NCBI GenBank assembly: GCA_028284565.1
Contig: JANQRM010000343.1
Span: forward strand, 1 to 7,618
Length of the DNA: 7,618 nucleotides
Reading direction: 5' to 3'
Source of the DNA: Anaerolineae bacterium
GTDB taxonomy: Bacteria; Chloroflexota; Anaerolineae; Aggregatilineales; Phototrophicaceae
The notes beneath the pieces are model-generated. The model was given only the letters and a program-made list of their open reading frames with translations, was not told the DNA's origin and searched no databases. The position numbers and the translations under genes are program-made. Positions within the stretch are counted from its first letter, which is position 1; every line of letters starts with the position of its first letter. Shown here piece after piece: positions 1 through 5,957 of this stretch.

Positions 1-1
1 C

Positions 2-553
2 AGCCTTCCGACAGCAACTACTGTGACCTTTACTATCTCGTCTGACGATGGACATCGTCTGTGGCTCAACTACTTCGACCAATGTGACTTCTATAATGCC
101 ACAAATCCGATGGTCAATGGTCGACCGAAGTTTAATGCCTTTGATGACCGAGAGAATGATGACCCGTCGACCTCTTGCCTGTTGATTGATGACTGGGAAA
201 ACAGTGGCAACAATGTGAGTGCGGTTACACGGACCATTCCAGCTGGTAATCATACGCTTCAACTCGACTTCTATGAGCGAAGTGGTGGTGCGAGAATCGA
301 ACTGGACATCCTTGCTGGTGCTTTCGACACACCTGTGTACAATGGTATCGAAATGGACACATGGGAACTACGTCAACATGACCTTACGGCTTATGCTGGG
401 GCGGGACAACCTTTCGTGGCTCTGCGCTTCCGGCTAGATCGTTTAGGCAATAGTACAGCAGGTGAAGGCAATGACTACCAAAATGGTACTCAGTCACCTG
501 TCAACTGGTACGAGAGTCTCTGGATTACGGACATCTCTGTGATTGATCCCTAG
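2..553 (+). CDS. Secreted PA14-domain protein, C-terminal part (5' end outside window)
   Basis: The frame is open from the first bases of the window, so the gene starts upstream and the GTG at 23 is internal. The visible part begins inside a PA14-like beta-barrel: the segment TFTISSDDGHRLWLN fits the family's conserved 'SDDG-x-RLW' strand, and the domain seems to end near 'ARIELDI' (about 291-312). The remaining roughly 80 residues (WELRQHDLTAYAG ... LWITDISVIDP) resemble a jelly-roll domain of the kind found at the C-terminus of secreted peptidases and adhesins (W-x-x-x-x-x-DL-x-x-YAG, then 'WITDI'). The two visible cysteines (QCDF and TSCLL) could form a disulfide, and there is only one lysine in the whole fragment, which suits an acidic extracellular protein. 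PA14 domains usually bind carbohydrate, but the catalytic part, if any, is not visible. The PA14 call is fairly sure; the second domain is inference. A terminator follows 22 bases after the TAG stop. Confidence 0.75.
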   Translation, partial: SLPTATTVTFTISSDDGHRLWLNYFDQCDFYNATNPMVNGRPKFNAFDDRENDDPSTSCLLIDDWENSGNNVSAVTRTIPAGNHTLQLDFYERSGGARIELDILAGAFDTPVYNGIEMDTWELRQHDLTAYAGAGQPFVALRFRLDRLGNSTAGEGNDYQNGTQSPVNWYESLWITDISVIDP

Positions 554-575
554 ACCTATCGTCTAACCATTCTCG

Positions 576-607
576 AAGCGGGCTTGCAATGGCAAGTCCG
601 CTTTTTT
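576..607 (+). terminator. Rho-independent terminator of the PA14-protein gene
   Basis: A 12-bp stem pairs 576-587 (AAGCGGGCTTGC) with 592-603 (GCAAGTCCGCTT) around a 4-base loop, with one G-U pair, and runs into six Ts at 602-607. It lies 22 bases past the upstream stop codon and separates that gene from the operon starting at 688. Confidence 0.9.
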
Positions 608-640
608 GTTATGTTTTCCAATGGCTTCCAACCAAACATC

Positions 641-649
641 TGATAAAAT
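641..649 (+). promoter_or_regulatory. Probable extended -10 promoter of the guanylate-kinase-like operon
   Basis: TGA followed by TAAAAT (644-649) makes an extended -10 element just after the upstream terminator. No good -35 hexamer is seen at the usual distance. Transcription would start near 656, giving a leader of about 30 bases. TTATAG near 664 is an alternative -10. Confidence 0.4.
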
Positions 650-676
650 ACGTTATCCTCATGTTATAGATGTAAC

Positions 677-682
677 AAGGAG
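677..682 (+). promoter_or_regulatory. Ribosome binding site that fixes the GTG start at 688
   Basis: AAGGAG lies 5 bases before the GTG at 688. It supports this start over the overlapping GTG at 686, which is out of frame, and over the internal ATG at 748 that follows the P-loop. Confidence 0.75.
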
Positions 683-687
683 ATTGT

Positions 688-1308
688 GTGGCGCAAACAG
701 GGATATTATTTGTACTTGTGGGTCCCGGTGGAGTCGGGAAGAATGTCTTGATGCACCGGGTTGAAGAACAACTTGAATTCTTGAAACAATTTCCAACTGC
801 TACAACCCGTCTCCCACGGGATAACGAGGTTGAAGGCATTCATCATTTGTTTGTCTCGGTAGAAGAATTTCGACAGATGATTGCCGATGGTGAGCTACTC
901 GAATATCAAGAGGTGACTACCAATCGCTTTTATGGCATTCCCCGCGATGCACTGGAAAGCCGTCTCCAAGCTGGTGCGGTGATGATTGCTGATATTGAAG
1001 TCTATGGTTCAAAAATCCTGAAAGACAATTATCCGAACAATATTGTCCTCATTTTCATCACCCCCCCCGGTGACACACTGGACGCGCAACTGCAAGTCCT
1101 AGAACAACGTATGATAGAACGACAAGATAAACCTGAAGTTATCCAGGAGCGACTTGACCGTGCAGTGGAACTAGAGCTTAGCTTTCAGGACCAATGCGAT
1201 TACGTAATCGTGAATGATGATTTAGCTACGGCTACGAGACAGCTTGCCGACATCATCCAGCGTGAACTACAAAAGCATCGTCAAACCGAAAGCCTGAATC
1301 AGCTATGA
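688..1308 (+). CDS. Guanylate-kinase-like nucleotide kinase with altered active-site residues
   Basis: The 206-residue product has guanylate kinase length and layout. Visible family landmarks are a P-loop (GPGGVGKN, 12-19), the GMP-binding arginines in TTRLPR (R41, R44), GELLE (68-72, E72), FYG (81-83), a DIEVYG segment (102-107) in place of the usual DIDxQG, and the C-terminal DYVIVNDDL (171-179). In true Gmk these bind ATP and GMP and convert GMP to GDP. Several positions deviate: the Ser/Thr after the P-loop lysine is N19, the usual GMP-contacting Tyr of 'GxxYxF' is H53, the YGT triplet is YGI (82-84), and Gln of QGA is Y106. The fold is therefore sure, but activity or substrate may be changed; it could be a second, specialised copy beside a housekeeping gmk elsewhere. 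GTG start with AAGGAG 5 bases upstream. Its TGA overlaps the ATG of the next gene, so the two are very likely translationally coupled. Confidence 0.85.
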   Translation: MAQTGILFVLVGPGGVGKNVLMHRVEEQLEFLKQFPTATTRLPRDNEVEGIHHLFVSVEEFRQMIADGELLEYQEVTTNRFYGIPRDALESRLQAGAVMIADIEVYGSKILKDNYPNNIVLIFITPPGDTLDAQLQVLEQRMIERQDKPEVIQERLDRAVELELSFQDQCDYVIVNDDLATATRQLADIIQRELQKHRQTESLNQL

Positions 1309-2369
1309 GCTTATCTGATTATTATCGACAACAAGGAGCAACCTTAGCTGATGATGGAATTCCGTTACATTTTGGAGACATTGCTAAAGAGTATTCAGCT
1401 GGCTTGAATCAGGCGATATTCTTAGACCGTTCGCATGAAGGACGTATCGCAGTCACTGGAGACGACCGCTTTGAATTTCTCAATCGAATGTCCACCAATA
1501 ATATGCTCAATTTTCAACAAGGTGAGGGTCGACCGACGATTTTTACGACTGCACATGGGCGCATCCTTGACCGTGTCATCGCCTACAACCAAGGCGAATC
1601 GCTCTTACTAATTACTGAACCCGGACGTGGACAGGGTTTGCAGGAGTTTCTTCAACGACAGATTTTTTACAATGACAAGGTTCGGCTGACAAATATCCAA
1701 CAGGACACAACACAATTGGCATTTCATGGACCACTCAGCGATGAGATAATCCAAGTTGTTGACTCCAATTTGGTAAACTCTGCGCCAATTGGTTTGCATG
1801 ACTTAATTGTCAAGGATATTTCTGTAACGTTGCTTCGTCGAAAACCCATCTCAAGTAGCCATTGGGTATTCATTGTTCCTAAAGCAAAAGCTATTCAACT
1901 ATACGAAACCCTTTTGGAAATTGGAAATCCCCATCAATTGACTCTAGCTGGGTCGTTGACTTATAACACCTTACGCATCCGTGCTGGGCGACCTGCAGGA
2001 CGTGAACTGAGTAGTGACTATATCCCGCTTGAAGTGGGCTTGTGGGATGAGGTGAGTTTTGACAAAGGCTGTTATACAGGACAGGAAATCATCGCGCGTA
2101 TGGAAAGTCGAGGGCAATTGGCGAAGATTCTGGTGCATTTAGATTTAGATAATTTTGTTCCTGCGCCAGCAACGATTTATGCAGATAACAAGACAATCGG
2201 ACAACTGACGAGTAGTGTACAAGCACCTGAGGGGACGATTTATGCTTTGGGTGTGATTAAGACTGCTTATGCTCATGCCGATACCTCGATTGCTGTCGGT
2301 CAGCAAGCCGTCCATGCTAGAGTCCAGCGAGTTGCAGGTACACAGCCGGAATATCTCCAGCAGAATTAG
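1305..2369 (+). CDS. ygfZ: YgfZ/CAF17 (GcvT-related) folate-binding Fe-S cluster protein
   Basis: This 354-residue protein belongs to the GcvT-like superfamily and carries the signature of the YgfZ branch, K-G-C-Y-T-G-Q-E at 254-261, with the conserved Cys at 256. Known family members bind tetrahydrofolate and help assemble or repair 4Fe-4S enzymes in the cytoplasm. The N-terminal half has the aminomethyltransferase-like fold, with 'GRIAVTGDDRFEFLNRMSTN' around 46-65 and 'TTAHGRILDRVIAY' after it. The C-terminal 'LGVIKTAYA' stretch is the usual small barrel domain. Length is in the normal range, and the short form with KGCYxGQE argues against glycine-cleavage GcvT. The ATG overlaps the previous TGA (ATGA at 1305-1308) and no Shine-Dalgarno sequence is seen before it, so translation probably depends on the upstream gene. 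Confidence 0.9.
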   Translation: MSLSDYYRQQGATLADDGIPLHFGDIAKEYSAGLNQAIFLDRSHEGRIAVTGDDRFEFLNRMSTNNMLNFQQGEGRPTIFTTAHGRILDRVIAYNQGESLLLITEPGRGQGLQEFLQRQIFYNDKVRLTNIQQDTTQLAFHGPLSDEIIQVVDSNLVNSAPIGLHDLIVKDISVTLLRRKPISSSHWVFIVPKAKAIQLYETLLEIGNPHQLTLAGSLTYNTLRIRAGRPAGRELSSDYIPLEVGLWDEVSFDKGCYTGQEIIARMESRGQLAKILVHLDLDNFVPAPATIYADNKTIGQLTSSVQAPEGTIYALGVIKTAYAHADTSIAVGQQAVHARVQRVAGTQPEYLQQN

Positions 2370-2378
2370 GAACTATCA

Positions 2379-3512
2379 ATGCGATGGATACGACGTTCGA
2401 TTGGCGTGATATTGGCAGGACTTGCAGTGATCCTGTTGACAATTTCGGCTTGTACTGTTGGCGTACGTTCAGCAGTCTTTAATCCTGATACCTACAAAGA
2501 TGCCTTTGAAAACCAAAATTTCTATCGTGAAATTATCCCGCTAGCCTTACCTGCTATTCTTGAATCGGCTGAGCGCGAAGCGAATGACTCCAATAACCCG
2601 ATTGATTTCAATAACTTGTCAAACACCTTGTCACAAGAAGATTGGCAAATCATCAGCGACCAACTGATTCCGGCAGATTGGTTACAAACCCAAGTTGAAG
2701 GCACAGTCGATGTGGTCTTTTTGGCATTTGAGGGCGATTTTTCCGGCGTGGGAAGTTCGATTAACTTTGATCCTGTGATTCGTCGATTATCAGGTGATAC
2801 CGCTTTTGGAGTGGCTGAGTACGTCATATCTGTTGCGCCCGATTGTACCTCACTCCAAATTGAACAATTGGAAGATGCCTCTCAAGGGGATGTCAATAAC
2901 ATTCCACTCTGTAATCCGCCCGACAGCTTATTGCCTGTGAGTCAAACACTTGTCACCAGTTGGTTGAATCAACTTGGTGAACTTTTAGATCAACAACGTA
3001 TATCCTTAGATGAAATCTTTGGTTTCCGTCGTCAGGATGCTCAAGCCGCCCAACTGCTTGCTCAACTGCAATCGCAAATTACATTGATGCTCTATTTGTG
3101 TCCATTGGCATTGATTGCCTTAGTCGTTGCCATTGTGGTTCGCAATCTGAAAGGTTTTGGTCGTTGGATTGGTAGTACAAGCATTGTATCTGGCGGGTTT
3201 TTGGTTCTGGTTCTGGTTTTCTTACAATTGGTTGTGATAGAAAGTTTCACTGAAATATTCCGCGCGCCCAATGATCTTGAACGTTTTCAAGCTGAACTGA
3301 GTGCGAGTTTCTTTCGTTCGATGTTTTCGAATATGAGTGGAAGTTTATTGCTACAGGCGGGGTTGTTTATAGGCATTGGATTTATTCTGATTGCCATTTC
3401 AGTGCTTCGTCATGATTCAGAAGATGGTATTCCACGAGGAAGTGTGATTATTACGGACGATGGTCAGATTATTTCAACGACAAGCCGACAGCGACCTTCA
3501 AATTCGTCTTAA
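2379..3512 (+). CDS. Membrane protein of unknown function with a large external loop
   Basis: I do not recognise a named family. The 377-residue product has a basic N-terminus (MRWIRR), a first membrane helix at about 8-29, a loop of about 200 residues rich in Asp, Asn, Gln and Leu, then three helices at about 234-254, 265-287 and 323-343, and a short polar C-terminal tail. Two cysteines in the loop (C156 and C178) could form a disulfide if the loop is outside. A lipobox-like 'ISAC' ends the first helix at C25, so lipid anchoring is possible but unlikely given the three later helices. The start is supported by AGGAA (2368-2372), which overlaps the ygfZ stop and lies 6 bases before the ATG. 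The 9-base gap places it in the same operon as the two genes before it. It ends 4 bases inside the convergent FtsB-like gene. Confidence 0.75.
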   Translation: MRWIRRSIGVILAGLAVILLTISACTVGVRSAVFNPDTYKDAFENQNFYREIIPLALPAILESAEREANDSNNPIDFNNLSNTLSQEDWQIISDQLIPADWLQTQVEGTVDVVFLAFEGDFSGVGSSINFDPVIRRLSGDTAFGVAEYVISVAPDCTSLQIEQLEDASQGDVNNIPLCNPPDSLLPVSQTLVTSWLNQLGELLDQQRISLDEIFGFRRQDAQAAQLLAQLQSQITLMLYLCPLALIALVVAIVVRNLKGFGRWIGSTSIVSGGFLVLVLVFLQLVVIESFTEIFRAPNDLERFQAELSASFFRSMFSNMSGSLLLQAGLFIGIGFILIAISVLRHDSEDGIPRGSVIITDDGQIISTTSRQRPSNSS

Positions 3513-3520
3513 AAAGACGG
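3504..3520. other. Short hairpin at the junction of two convergent genes
   Basis: CGTCTT (3505-3510) pairs with AAGACG (3514-3519) around a 3-base loop, directly over the two overlapping stop codons. There is no T-tract on either side, so it is at best a weak bidirectional terminator or an RNA 3'-end stabiliser. It may be chance. Confidence 0.25.
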
Positions 3521-3964
3521 CGGGGCACCATCGAAGAATAATGCCCACCACAATTCCCATGATTCCGGTTCTGGCGGAGTTGTATCTATTGGAGCAAGTT
3601 GAACAAAGTTTTCATCTGGTTCATCTGTGTCGATAATAATGGTCGAAGGAATGGGTATGACTAGGACTTCACCTTCACGAACCATCTTGCCTTCATCATG
3701 CGCCCAACTTTCGACAAAGGCATCGCTTTTCACCCAATTTAGTTCCGCAATCAAATCGGCTTGTTCTTGACGCAAGAGTTCAATCTCTAGCACAACTTGG
3801 TCATGAATATCTTGTAGGGCTTGGTCAGCTTGAATCCGATTGCTTAGGGTTAATGCCAACATCAAGCCAATCGACAATATGGCGGCAAACATAATCTGCA
3901 CGCTGGATACAACCGGGCGTACTTGCCGTTTGGGTGTACGGGAGGGAATGGTTGGGTCTGCCAT
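3509..3964 (-). CDS. FtsB/DivIC-like septum formation initiator family protein
   Basis: This 151-residue protein has the FtsB/DivIC layout: a short basic cytoplasmic N-terminus (1-21), one membrane helix at about 22-41, and a coiled coil at about 42-78 with Leu/Ile/Val heptad positions. It then has the typical end motif, here 'DAFVESWAHDEGKMVREGEV' (81-100), matching the family pattern of a Glu followed by A-x-x-x-x-x-M-V-x-x-GE. FtsB and DivIC bridge cell-wall synthesis and the division ring on the outer face of the membrane, so a division role is likely but inferred. After the motif comes an extra tail of about 45 residues, acidic and proline-rich, ending in 'WELWWALFF' (136-144). The ATG at 3964 has only a weak AAGAG in front. 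The gene is convergent with the membrane-protein gene, sharing TTAA at 3509-3512, and sits downstream of a tRNA gene that has its own terminator. Confidence 0.75.
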   Translation of the reverse strand: MADPTIPSRTPKRQVRPVVSSVQIMFAAILSIGLMLALTLSNRIQADQALQDIHDQVVLEIELLRQEQADLIAELNWVKSDAFVESWAHDEGKMVREGEVLVIPIPSTIIIDTDEPDENFVQLAPIDTTPPEPESWELWWALFFDGAPPSF

Positions 3965-3971
3965 AAGTCTC

Positions 3972-4000
3972 TTTATACACAGAATTCATTACAAATGCAA
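3972..4000 (-). promoter_or_regulatory. Candidate promoter of the FtsB-like gene, possibly leaderless
   Basis: On the minus strand TTGCAT (4000-3995) and TATAAA (3977-3972) are 17 bases apart. The -10 ends only 7 bases before the ATG at 3964, so the transcript would begin at or next to the start codon. The -35 shares positions with the T-tail of the tRNA terminator. Confidence 0.4.
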
Positions 4001-4023
4001 AAGCCCAGCCAACTGACTGAGCT
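3999..4023 (-). terminator. Rho-independent terminator of tRNA-Leu
   Basis: On the minus strand AGCTCAGTC (4023-4015) pairs with GGCTGGGCT (4010-4002) around an AGTT loop. This gives a 9-bp stem with two G-U pairs, and the T of its last pair runs into TTT (4001-3999). It lies 8 bases past the tRNA 3' end. The wobbles pair only in the minus-strand RNA, which supports the orientation. Confidence 0.8.
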
Positions 4024-4031
4024 TGTCGTTA

Positions 4032-4115
4032 TGCCGAAGGTGGGAGTCGAACCCACACTCCCCGAAGGGAACTACGCCCTGAACGTAGCGCGTCTGCCAA
4101 TTCCGCCACTTCGGC
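4032..4115 (-). tRNA. tRNA-Leu (anticodon CAG)
   Basis: The 84-base gene folds as a complete class II tRNA. The acceptor stem GCCGAAG (4115-4109) pairs with CTTCGGC (4039-4033), with A as discriminator (4032). The anticodon stem pairs bases 4084-4088 with 4072-4076 around the 7-base loop TTCAGGG, which puts CAG at 4081-4079, reading CUG codons. A long variable arm with a TTCG loop lies around 4057-4071, and the T arm is GTGGG-TTCGACT-CCCAC (4056-4040). The CCA end is not encoded. It has its own promoter and terminator, so it appears to be a single-gene transcript. Confidence 0.97.
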
Positions 4116-4127
4116 TTGAGCATGAAA

Positions 4128-4155
4128 ATTGTAACATCAAACCCCTTACTGTCAA
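4128..4155 (-). promoter_or_regulatory. Consensus-like promoter of tRNA-Leu
   Basis: On the minus strand a perfect TTGACA (4155-4150) is followed after 16 bases by TACAAT (4133-4128), with TG one base before it (extended -10). Transcription would start near 4121, about 6 bases before the mature tRNA 5' end, as expected for a strong stable-RNA promoter. Confidence 0.85.
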
Positions 4156-4203
4156 GTTCAGATAAGCATCGGGCAATCGACAGGTGGAGGCAATTCGACT
4201 AAC

Positions 4204-4212
4204 TGCTATAAT
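4204..4212 (+). promoter_or_regulatory. Extended -10 promoter of the SH3/serine hydrolase gene
   Basis: TGC plus a perfect TATAAT (4207-4212) forms an extended -10. No clear -35 lies 16-18 bases upstream. The start would be near 4219, leaving a leader of about 32 bases that holds the weak ribosome site AAGG (4237-4240) before the ATG at 4251. It points away from the tRNA promoter about 50 bases to the left. Confidence 0.6.
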
Positions 4213-4250
4213 GCCTTGCAAATTGGAACAAGGTCTAAGGCACATTCTGC

Positions 4251-5954
4251 ATGAAATGGTTGGGTAGTCGTCTATTTTTTATGGTTTTATTTGTTGTTAT
4301 TTCGTGGGTCACAGCACAAGAAACCGGTGTCACAGCTGAGGCAATCAACCAAGCCAATGTGCGCGCAGACGATGACATCAATGCAACTTTAGTCGCCGAA
4401 ATCCGCTTAGGCACAGTCTACTCAGTGATTGGACGTAGTGAGTTCTTCCCGTGGCTTTTGATAGGCGACCCACAAACAGGTGAACCCATCGGTTGGGTTT
4501 ATGAGACACTCCTCAATATTCGAGGCAATGTCGCCAATGTGCCAGTTAGTAATCTGGTCATTAGTAATAATCCGCCCACGCCGACACTTGCTAGCCAGCC
4601 AAATACGAATGCAACTCCAACAGCGACTTTAGTTACTAATGTTCAACAAGCAACTCCCACGCCGACAGCCAATTCAGCATTTGCCGTCACCGGGGTCATA
4701 CAAGGCGAAATCAACATCCGTTACGGTCCGGGATTGGAATATCCACGTATAGGCGTAGGGCTTAACGGTGAACGCTTCGGCATCATCGCGTACCATTCCC
4801 AATTTCCTTGGGTTAAAATCGACTTGCCTGATGCACCGAATGGCGAGGGCTGGGTCGCTATTGATTTGCTCCAGATTGAAGGCAATGTCTTTAGCTTGCC
4901 TGCGATTAGTCAAGTTCGCTTTGACCTACCAACCCTGACACCCACACCGCCCGTTGTCCGTCCAAGTTCGTTGGATGAGAGCGTATCTAGCCCACTTAGC
5001 CCTCGTTTCCAATTCCTTGGCGACCAAATTTGGGATATTATCCTCCAAGCTGGATTCGACCCTGAAACCAGTCGCTTTGGGTCCTTCTTCTTACTCGATT
5101 TACAAACCGGAGAAGCCCTGACAATAGGTGAACAATACGCTTTTAGTGGGATGAGTGTCAGCAAGATTGCCATCCTCGCTAGCCTATATGGGGCAATCCA
5201 GACTCCGCCTACGGAACAGTTAGCGACGGACATTGCGAATACGATGATTTGCAGTGAAAACGTCGCTACGAACCGACTGCTCAGTCTCATTGGTGCTGGT
5301 GATGAATACATGGGTGCAGAGAATGTCACGCGCTTTGTCAATGACATGGGCTTGGAGAACACCTTTATTACAGCCCCGTTCACAACCGACCCAGACAATC
5401 CGCCTGTGCCACCACGCCCAATACCGATACCCGAAACGAGTGCTGACCAAATCAAAGCTAATCCAGACCTCTCAAATCAGATGACGGTGGAAGATTTGGG
5501 CTGGCTCATGGGTGGAATCTATCAATGTGCCTACCAAGACGGTGGTTTGTTGATGGAGAGTTATCCAGAGCAATATGACGGACGCGAGTGTCGGCAAATG
5601 TTGCATGTGATGAGCAACAACACGGTTGATGCACTCCTCAAAGCAGGTGTGCCTGCAAATACACGAGTCGCCCATAAGCATGGCTGGATTGAAGATACAC
5701 ATGGCAATGCCGCAACCTTCTTTACACCGGGGGGCGATTATGTGATTGTGATGACACTCTTCCAACCCACGTGGTTGAACTTCCAAGAGTCCTTGCCAGT
5801 GATTGCCGAGGTCTCACGCACCGTCTATAACTTCTATAACCCAGAGAATCCAATGCCAGCCATACGTGACGGGTTCATCCCAGAAGCTGGTACATGCAAT
5901 TTTGCTGGTACGCCACTGGTTGCTGATTTGATGCGGGTTATCTGGGATGAGTAG
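4251..5954 (+). CDS. Secreted two-SH3 serine hydrolase of the penicillin-binding/beta-lactamase class A fold
   Basis: The 567-residue protein starts with a signal peptide (basic MKWLGSR, hydrophobic 8-20, likely cut after VTA at 20-22). Two bacterial SH3-type domains follow at about 27-95 and 146-215, each with 'INxR/NVR' and 'PWxxI ... GWV' landmarks. They are joined by a Thr/Pro linker (about 106-141), and a second Thr/Pro linker (226-240) leads to the catalytic domain (256-567). That domain shows S302-V-S-K305 (SxxK nucleophile), S335-E-N337 in place of SDN, and K476-H-G478 in place of KTG, spaced as in class A enzymes. Bacterial SH3 domains commonly bind peptidoglycan, so a cell-wall peptidase or related hydrolase outside the membrane is the best guess. 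The Omega-loop ExxxN glutamate of true beta-lactamases is not seen; a proline-rich stretch (about 384-396) lies there. Resistance to beta-lactams should therefore not be assumed. The gene stands alone under its own promoter and converges with the hydratase gene 3 bases away. Confidence 0.85.
   Translation: MKWLGSRLFFMVLFVVISWVTAQETGVTAEAINQANVRADDDINATLVAEIRLGTVYSVIGRSEFFPWLLIGDPQTGEPIGWVYETLLNIRGNVANVPVSNLVISNNPPTPTLASQPNTNATPTATLVTNVQQATPTPTANSAFAVTGVIQGEINIRYGPGLEYPRIGVGLNGERFGIIAYHSQFPWVKIDLPDAPNGEGWVAIDLLQIEGNVFSLPAISQVRFDLPTLTPTPPVVRPSSLDESVSSPLSPRFQFLGDQIWDIILQAGFDPETSRFGSFFLLDLQTGEALTIGEQYAFSGMSVSKIAILASLYGAIQTPPTEQLATDIANTMICSENVATNRLLSLIGAGDEYMGAENVTRFVNDMGLENTFITAPFTTDPDNPPVPPRPIPIPETSADQIKANPDLSNQMTVEDLGWLMGGIYQCAYQDGGLLMESYPEQYDGRECRQMLHVMSNNTVDALLKAGVPANTRVAHKHGWIEDTHGNAATFFTPGGDYVIVMTLFQPTWLNFQESLPVIAEVSRTVYNFYNPENPMPAIRDGFIPEAGTCNFAGTPLVADLMRVIWDE
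4575..4667 (+). repeat. In-frame 12-base direct repeat coding Thr/Pro linker
   Basis: CCCACGCCGACA occurs at 4575-4586 and again at 4656-4667, 81 bases (27 codons) apart. Both copies are read in the same frame as PTPT within the linker between the two SH3 domains. This looks like small-scale linker expansion. Confidence 0.5.
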
Positions 5955-5957
5955 CCG

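Noticed and set aside
1305..2369. Glycine cleavage T-protein (GcvT)
   Set aside because: The KGCYTGQE signature with its Cys, and the lack of other glycine-cleavage genes nearby, fit YgfZ better.
2379..2453. Lipoprotein signal (ISAC at residues 22-25)
   Set aside because: The lipobox is non-ideal and the protein has three further membrane helices, so an uncleaved first helix is more likely.
3923..4165. Plus-strand 80-codon open frame containing 'GVEPTLPEG'
   Set aside because: It reads across the antisense strand of the tRNA-Leu gene and its promoter; this peptide pattern is a well-known false translation of tRNA-Leu.
4910..5455. 181-codon minus-strand open frame within the serine hydrolase gene
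   Set aside because: It lies wholly opposite a gene with clear domain motifs, and its own translation shows no recognisable domain, so it is a shadow frame.
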